Shown piece after piece: positions 58,554 to 64,000 of a stretch of 64,000 nucleotides of DNA (the stretch's first letter is position 1; the number at the start of each line of letters is the position of its first letter). The notes beneath the pieces are model-generated. The model was not told the origin of the DNA. It saw only the letters and a list, made by a program, of their open reading frames with translations, and ran no database searches. Origin of the DNA: Enoplolaimus lenunculus (taxonomy: Eukaryota > Nematoda > Enoplea > Enoplida > Thoracostomopsidae); assembly GCA_030248215.1 (NCBI GenBank), contig JASANG010004111.1:49299-113298 (forward strand), written 5' to 3'. The position numbers and the translations under genes are program-made.

Positions 58554-60735
58554 GAAAGATTATATATTATGTGACAACTTTCAAGTAGATACAAAATTGA
58601 ATTGAGCTAATCACGTCGCTACAACTGGTAACTTTAAGACGACTCTCAGATTGAATGACTTCTTTGCTCAAAGAGGGCGCCGTTTGCGTTGCGAACCTTT
58701 TCTTCATGACAGGCCACGTTTTGGTTGTTGTCCTTGTTGTTGTTGTTGACGGTAGTGTTGTTGTTGTTGGAGAACGCCACTCGAACCTATATATAATATT
58801 TGAGTACAACCCTTTTAGACGTCAAGTTTCACATCTGCAGAGTGTAGAGTTATAGTCAGACAGATTATTGGCATTGTGCTGTAGTTGCTGCAAAATTTTT
58901 AGCATTCACTGTGTTAGTTTCAAAACCGGAAAACAGGAAGTATAACCGGATATCAGTTTCCGAAAAAAACTGTTTTGCTGTCAGACTTGTGTTCTGCTCA
59001 GATCAAGAGGTTTTATTTCAATATTAAACTAAACAATTTTTAGCAGGGTTCTTCGGGTCAGGCACCTGCGGAAACTGAAACAGCTTTTGGGTCTCACCAC
59101 CATTGGGCTGACGCCTGAAGGTGTTATCGTATGGTAGAACAGAATTTTTAAACTAATGCGGTGCAACTGCAATTTTTCTTGTCGATTCAGTATATTTTCT
59201 TCTATCTTTTATGCATCTAATAAAATTGAGGGCATATAAATCCGTTGGAACGATATTCAAATTACGCATTGTGGAGAAATATTACTTAAATCCGGATGTA
59301 TTCTAACGCGTTCATTTTCATTAAAATTAAGAGTTTAAAGTTATGTAGCACATTACCATCGTAGGCATGGTGCAGCCGGAATCCTGGTCCTTTTTGTTAT
59401 CACACCCCCATCCGAAGTTTGCCCTAGAATAATTGGACATTGAAAATTTTTGCATATTTGAGCTTCTGTTGATCTTCTCTGATGGTTTCACTCTCGAATG
59501 TGAATAGTTTTTACCGCGAAGTAAGACAAATTATACCTATGTCATTCGACGCAACTTGCAGAGATGAGTCCAGTGGTGTTAAATTTTCTGCAATCAAAAT
59601 CTGGTTAATGGTTAGTTGTCAAATAATTGATTTGGTGTGCTCGCAGTGATCATGGGTCGGCGTCAAATTTAGTTATTTGACAATAACTTGTTAGTCAGAA
59701 TTTTGGTTTTTAAAATTTAACCCTGTTCGTCCCAATTCTACAAGATGCGTCGAATGTTATACATATAATTTGTCTAACTGTTCCAAAAAAATATTTGTAT
59801 CTCAAGGGGGACCTTAAAAATCGAATCTTTCGAAAATTCAAATTTGGGCGTAGAGTGATCCAGGGAGGTCATCGAAAGCTGATGCATGAAGCAAGCTAAC
59901 TGGTCAGACGTGTTATATATATGTATATATATCTTGAATTTCAAGACAATTTTTGGCTTTCCTCTGACATCGAGTCTCTTAATTGGAAAATATGCTAGCA
60001 AAGTAGCTTGAACCCAAACGCACTTTTCCCCCCCATACAAACAATCTACAACCAAATAATATCAAACTTTAATTCAAAATCCATTTATCATTCATATTAT
60101 ACATTTTCACTATTTTTTGTGTAATATTTTTTTTTTTTATTTTTTTTTTTTATATATATATATATATATTATATACAGTGTTATTGCAGTCTCAACCCAA
60201 CCCCCTCTGTTGCATTTGAATTGCTTGAATGTCATCTTATATGAACGCTATTTGTATACCTATCATATTTAATTGGAAGTTATATTTATGGAACGTTTAA
60301 TTTCCACCCACCTACATAACCATTTCCGTTTTTATTTTTTTCCACCCCCCATCGGATATATGAAAAAAGTGAAAACCCCCATTTTTTCGTGTAATTTTTC
60401 CGGCTGACAACCACTGATTAAGCCGTTAACCCGGTGTTGGTGCTGTCTATTTTTAAATTATATTCAAAAATGCATAAAGTCGAGCTTTAGCACCTGCTAT
60501 TTATATTTCGCAACCGTCTTTGTTTAAGGCACGCCAATCATCTATTTTCTTCTGGGTAATGGCTTCCTCCCACACACACACCCAACAACAACAACAACAA
60601 CAAACGAAACTCCTTCATAAAAAATCCAACACGAACCGCCCTCTTACAAAAATACCACTAAATTCAAGTTACTTAACCCCGTAGAACTTATAAAAACAAT
60701 TTAAATCTTTTTCTTGAAAGCTTAATAATAATTCT
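58554..60735. other. Spacer between the inverted-repeat arms
   Basis: About 2.2 kb of unique-looking AT-rich DNA. It holds GTT-rich sequence at 58720-58775, poly-T followed by alternating TA at about 60127-60173, and CAACAA repeats at 60585-60605. No coding sequence, transposase or RNA gene recognised. Confidence 0.6.
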
Positions 60736-63700
60736 TTTCCAGTGTTTGAGGGTTGCCGGAGTTTTCAAAATTTTAAATTTTATAAGCATATACTTGACAC
60801 CCGGCCTGTAACTAGTTATTAAGGGAGGATGCGATCTTTAGATACAGTGAGCTATCAGCCGTGTTCTTTGCTACGTCTACAGACGGACATAGTGATTTTC
60901 AGGTCAAAAAGGATACATATTTTTCGGTATAAAAAACATTACTACGTTACAGCCCATGTTAGTTATACTGGTTTGTCCACTAAGCCTAAGCCAAAGTCTC
61001 AAAGTTTCTGTGTTCACCAATGTCCACGTCTCGCAGTATGGACAGGAGAATCTGTAATTAAGACGAGTTACATTTTGGTGCATCTAAATTTTGACGGTTT
61101 TTAAATCGGGCATAGTAAATATTTTTTAAATGTTTTGTAAAGATTCGAAATGGTAACATTCATATATATGATAGAGCTATTTCACCAAAAAATAGGTACA
61201 TATTTGTTGGTTTCTGGTGAACAATTTGCATTGCAATATTGTTATCACAACTGAACTTGACATAAGAGCAAGTTTCTTGTGTTTAGAGATATATTCCTTG
61301 TTCGCGTTTTTTACTCAAATACCCTAACATTGTTCTCAGTGTTTTAACTGTTCAATACTTAAGGCGAAAGCGGGTTTATTTATGTTTTATGTCGCCTTTT
61401 GATGCTAGATTAGCAAGTTTCCGGTTCCGTTGAGGAAGCCTTGTATTTATACATATATACATATATATTTATATATCAACAGAATTATTCAGACTATTAA
61501 TGCCTAATTAAAGTGGCATTGTTGTAGTAAAGTTGGCACTTGTGAGGGTTTGAAGCTTTTTTGGAAATATATAATTTGAATGATAAGTTTTTGCGCTATA
61601 ACAACGGTGGTTGAGATGTCAACAAATTGTCGATGTGCAACTATATATAGGGTGTTGCAGAAACTAAACAGGTGCAATACCTAATGAAATAATGTGGGTT
61701 TTTTTTCGTTTTTAAATCGCCGTAAATTCCAGAGAGTTAATTTTAACTGTGAATGAGCTGAATCCCTATTTTTGAGTTAGTGCTATCAAAACGCAGAATT
61801 CCGAGTTGATCCGAATCATTCTGAGTTAAGCCCTATTCACACGTGTAAGTTTTTGCTTCGAGAACTTCCATTTTTTTCATTAGCCAATAAGAAATCGGCT
61901 GGTATAATTTCATTGAACTTACATGGTCATTCACACATGTGAACTAAATTCTTAGCTATGATTTTTAATGAATTATTTGCAGCTGCAAGTTTTTCGAACG
62001 GGATTTTGGGCAAAACTTGCAAGTGCGAATATGACTTTAATCAACTTATCTTACTGATGTTAACTCAGAAATATTAACTAACTAGCTTGTGGTACGACTA
62101 ATCAACTGATTGAAATAAACAGTAATGTTACAACTTTGAATGTATATATGAACGTTTTACTTTGCGTTTGCCAGTTTTAAATTAATAATTTAATAATAAA
62201 CTCTTCATGAAGATTTGTGAATATTAATTTGATGACCCTACACTATTAAAGCTGAAAAATATTTATTCAGCAGAAAGTTACATAACTTGTCCAAAATTTG
62301 GTTGTTTTAGCTAAGCAGACAAGCCTGCAACCTGATATATATTCAGTTCCAAACGTATTGCAGATATTAAGAGATTTTTAGCCTTTTTTACACATCAGTC
62401 ACAATAATTTTAGATCATATTTACAAACAAATTGGTCAATATGTTAAGCTTTAACCAGAACCTTTACTTTTTGTGTAAACGTTTTGAGTAATCAGTTTTT
62501 GACCAACTAAAGATGTTTGAAGAATATGTCAACCACGTAAAACTAACTGAAATACATGCATTTTAATTATTATTATTACTACTATTAATATTATTATTAT
62601 TATGATTATTATTATTATTATTATTATTATGTTCTTTTTAGACCTGTATTTTAACATTTTTCGAAATTTTAAACGTTTAAATTTATTAGCAATTATTTTA
62701 TTAAGAAAATAATTTTCAGTTTCTTAATGCCAAATGTTTGATCGCATAAAAACTGCAGTAACATATGACCAACTAACGATGTTTGATGAATTTCTCAGTT
62801 ACGACAAACTTACAGAAATACATGCATTTTAATAATTATTATATTCTTTTTAGACTTGTATTTTAGCATTTTTCCAAATGTTAAACGTTTAAGTAGCACT
62901 ATATATAAAACCTACCACGAAAATTTTGCTGCAGATGTGCTGGGGCTCAAATCCTCGATGAGCGTAATTACTTGTCCGCTACCATAACTACTAAACTACG
63001 CAGATATGCAAACTTTTCGGTTCAATGGATCTAATGTAATTTTGATGCTCGAGAAATATGCATATATATGAAATATGAATACACCGCTAAATTGTTTGAG
63101 CTTTAGAGCGTGTTTCACATTTGCCAGCTAATCCTGCTAAATAATTCTCAGTTAAAAAATGACCTTATAGAGCATTTTACGTAAATTTTGCTGCAGATGC
63201 AGTGGGGCTCAAACTGTGAGAACCTTTTAACGCATTATTTAAAAAGGTGTTTATTTTTAACGTATTTAGTTTCACATTACTATATATATACGTGTATATG
63301 TATATGTATATTTCGCGCATAATAATATTCGTTTACTTTACCGAAAAATAAGGGTTGTCTAGCATTTGGATGCGTCTGCCATTACGATTCTTTAAGACAA
63401 ATATTTCGTCTTCATTCATTATTTGCTTAGATCACGGATCGGTTGCAGAAGTACATACGTAGAAACACCATTTTTTGTCTTAAACTTCAAACATTTTCTC
63501 TCTCTCTCTTTTGTTTTATCAGTCTTTACAAATATTTTAAAACAACTGGTGCTGTGTAGTTTTTAGACGTACAAGATGTTTGTTTTTGGTCCCCATTTTG
63601 CTGTTTTAGCATTAAAATTGCACAGCAAAATAAATTTATAGTAAAAAAATTGCGATTTCAAGAAATAAAAATATTTGTTATATTTTATTGTAAAAGAAGA

Positions 63701-64000
63701 TAGGCGGCATGTATCCAAAAAAACGAAAAAGCTATGGAGGACCGATTTTGAGAAGTATGAGAAGGATTCGAAGTAATTTAAAAAACTGCCCCGAAAAACA
63801 GACGATTACTGTAAAATGGACGAAATTTTGTCCAAAAAGTAGTTGCGCGATTCTTTATTGTTCTTTTTTTTTTCATTCTCCGAGCAGGTACTCTCGCTCT
63901 CTCATCGGTGCGAACTTTGAAGGGTCCTTAATCGAGATGCAAAAAAAATTGTTTATTTTCAAGAACGAGGAAACTTTTCTTAAAAGCGAAAATCGAATTA
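60736..64000 (-). repeat. Right arm of the 3.3-kb inverted repeat, cut by the window end
   Basis: Complement of 55290-58553. Pairing continues, with more differences, to the last bases of the window (TTTCCTCGTTCTT on the other strand matches 55317-55329), so the true outer boundary may lie beyond 64000. Carries the partner SINE pieces and the ATT array at about 62570-62630. Confidence 0.95.

Noticed and set aside
58190-61104. Mirror-image open frames at 58190-58444 and 60829-61104 as a duplicated gene
   Set aside because: They lie in the inverted-repeat arms, are short, differ by frame-changing indels and resemble no known protein.
55290-64000. Inverted repeat as a plain sequencing hairpin artefact
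   Set aside because: The arms differ by an approximately 28-bp indel and many small changes, and a 2.2-kb non-palindromic spacer separates them. A long-read check is still needed.

Overview
The window looks like AT-rich, intron-rich DNA from an invertebrate animal. It carries pieces of three conserved animal genes, embedded in introns and spacers full of short DNA-transposon derivatives, tandem repeats and tRNA-like SINE fragments. Phylum cannot be proved from this sequence. TTAGGC-type telomere-like words (the nematode telomere unit) recur inside small transposons, which mildly favours a nematode with a repeat-rich genome, but this is only a hint.

Layout. (1) Positions 16190 down to 1, minus strand: 16 exons of a DENND4/Crag-type Rab guanine-nucleotide exchange factor, from start codon to a C-terminal zinc-ribbon region. 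The last exon stays open to the window edge, so the stop codon lies outside. (2) 16191-22295: spacer between divergent genes, with repeat relics. It must also hold the unrecognised first exon(s) of the next gene. (3) 22296-36228, plus strand: CDC27/APC3, a tetratricopeptide-repeat subunit of the anaphase-promoting complex; 15 exons are placed, through the stop codon. At least one small exon is missing from the model between 23977 and 25611, because the codon phases do not match there. (4) 41603-43936, plus strand: a complete 182-residue DGCR6/gonadal homologue in three exons, with an intron carrying a 222-bp segment in triplicate. (5) 43937-64000: no gene recognised. This stretch holds miniature elements, a minisatellite, degenerate satellites, SINE fragments and a 3.3-kb inverted repeat (55290-58553 against 60736-64000).

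The three genes have no evident shared pathway: DENND4 acts in Rab10/Rab11 membrane traffic, CDC27 in cell-cycle ubiquitination, and DGCR6 is poorly understood. The gene models rest on splice sites that keep codon phase across the junctions and on remembered family sequences; no search was run. The most unusual features are the inverted repeat, a miniature-element family with telomere-like cores, a hAT-like miniature family rich in CCGGAA words with exact 8-bp target duplications, a SINE family with a common tail, and the triplicated DGCR6 intron segment.
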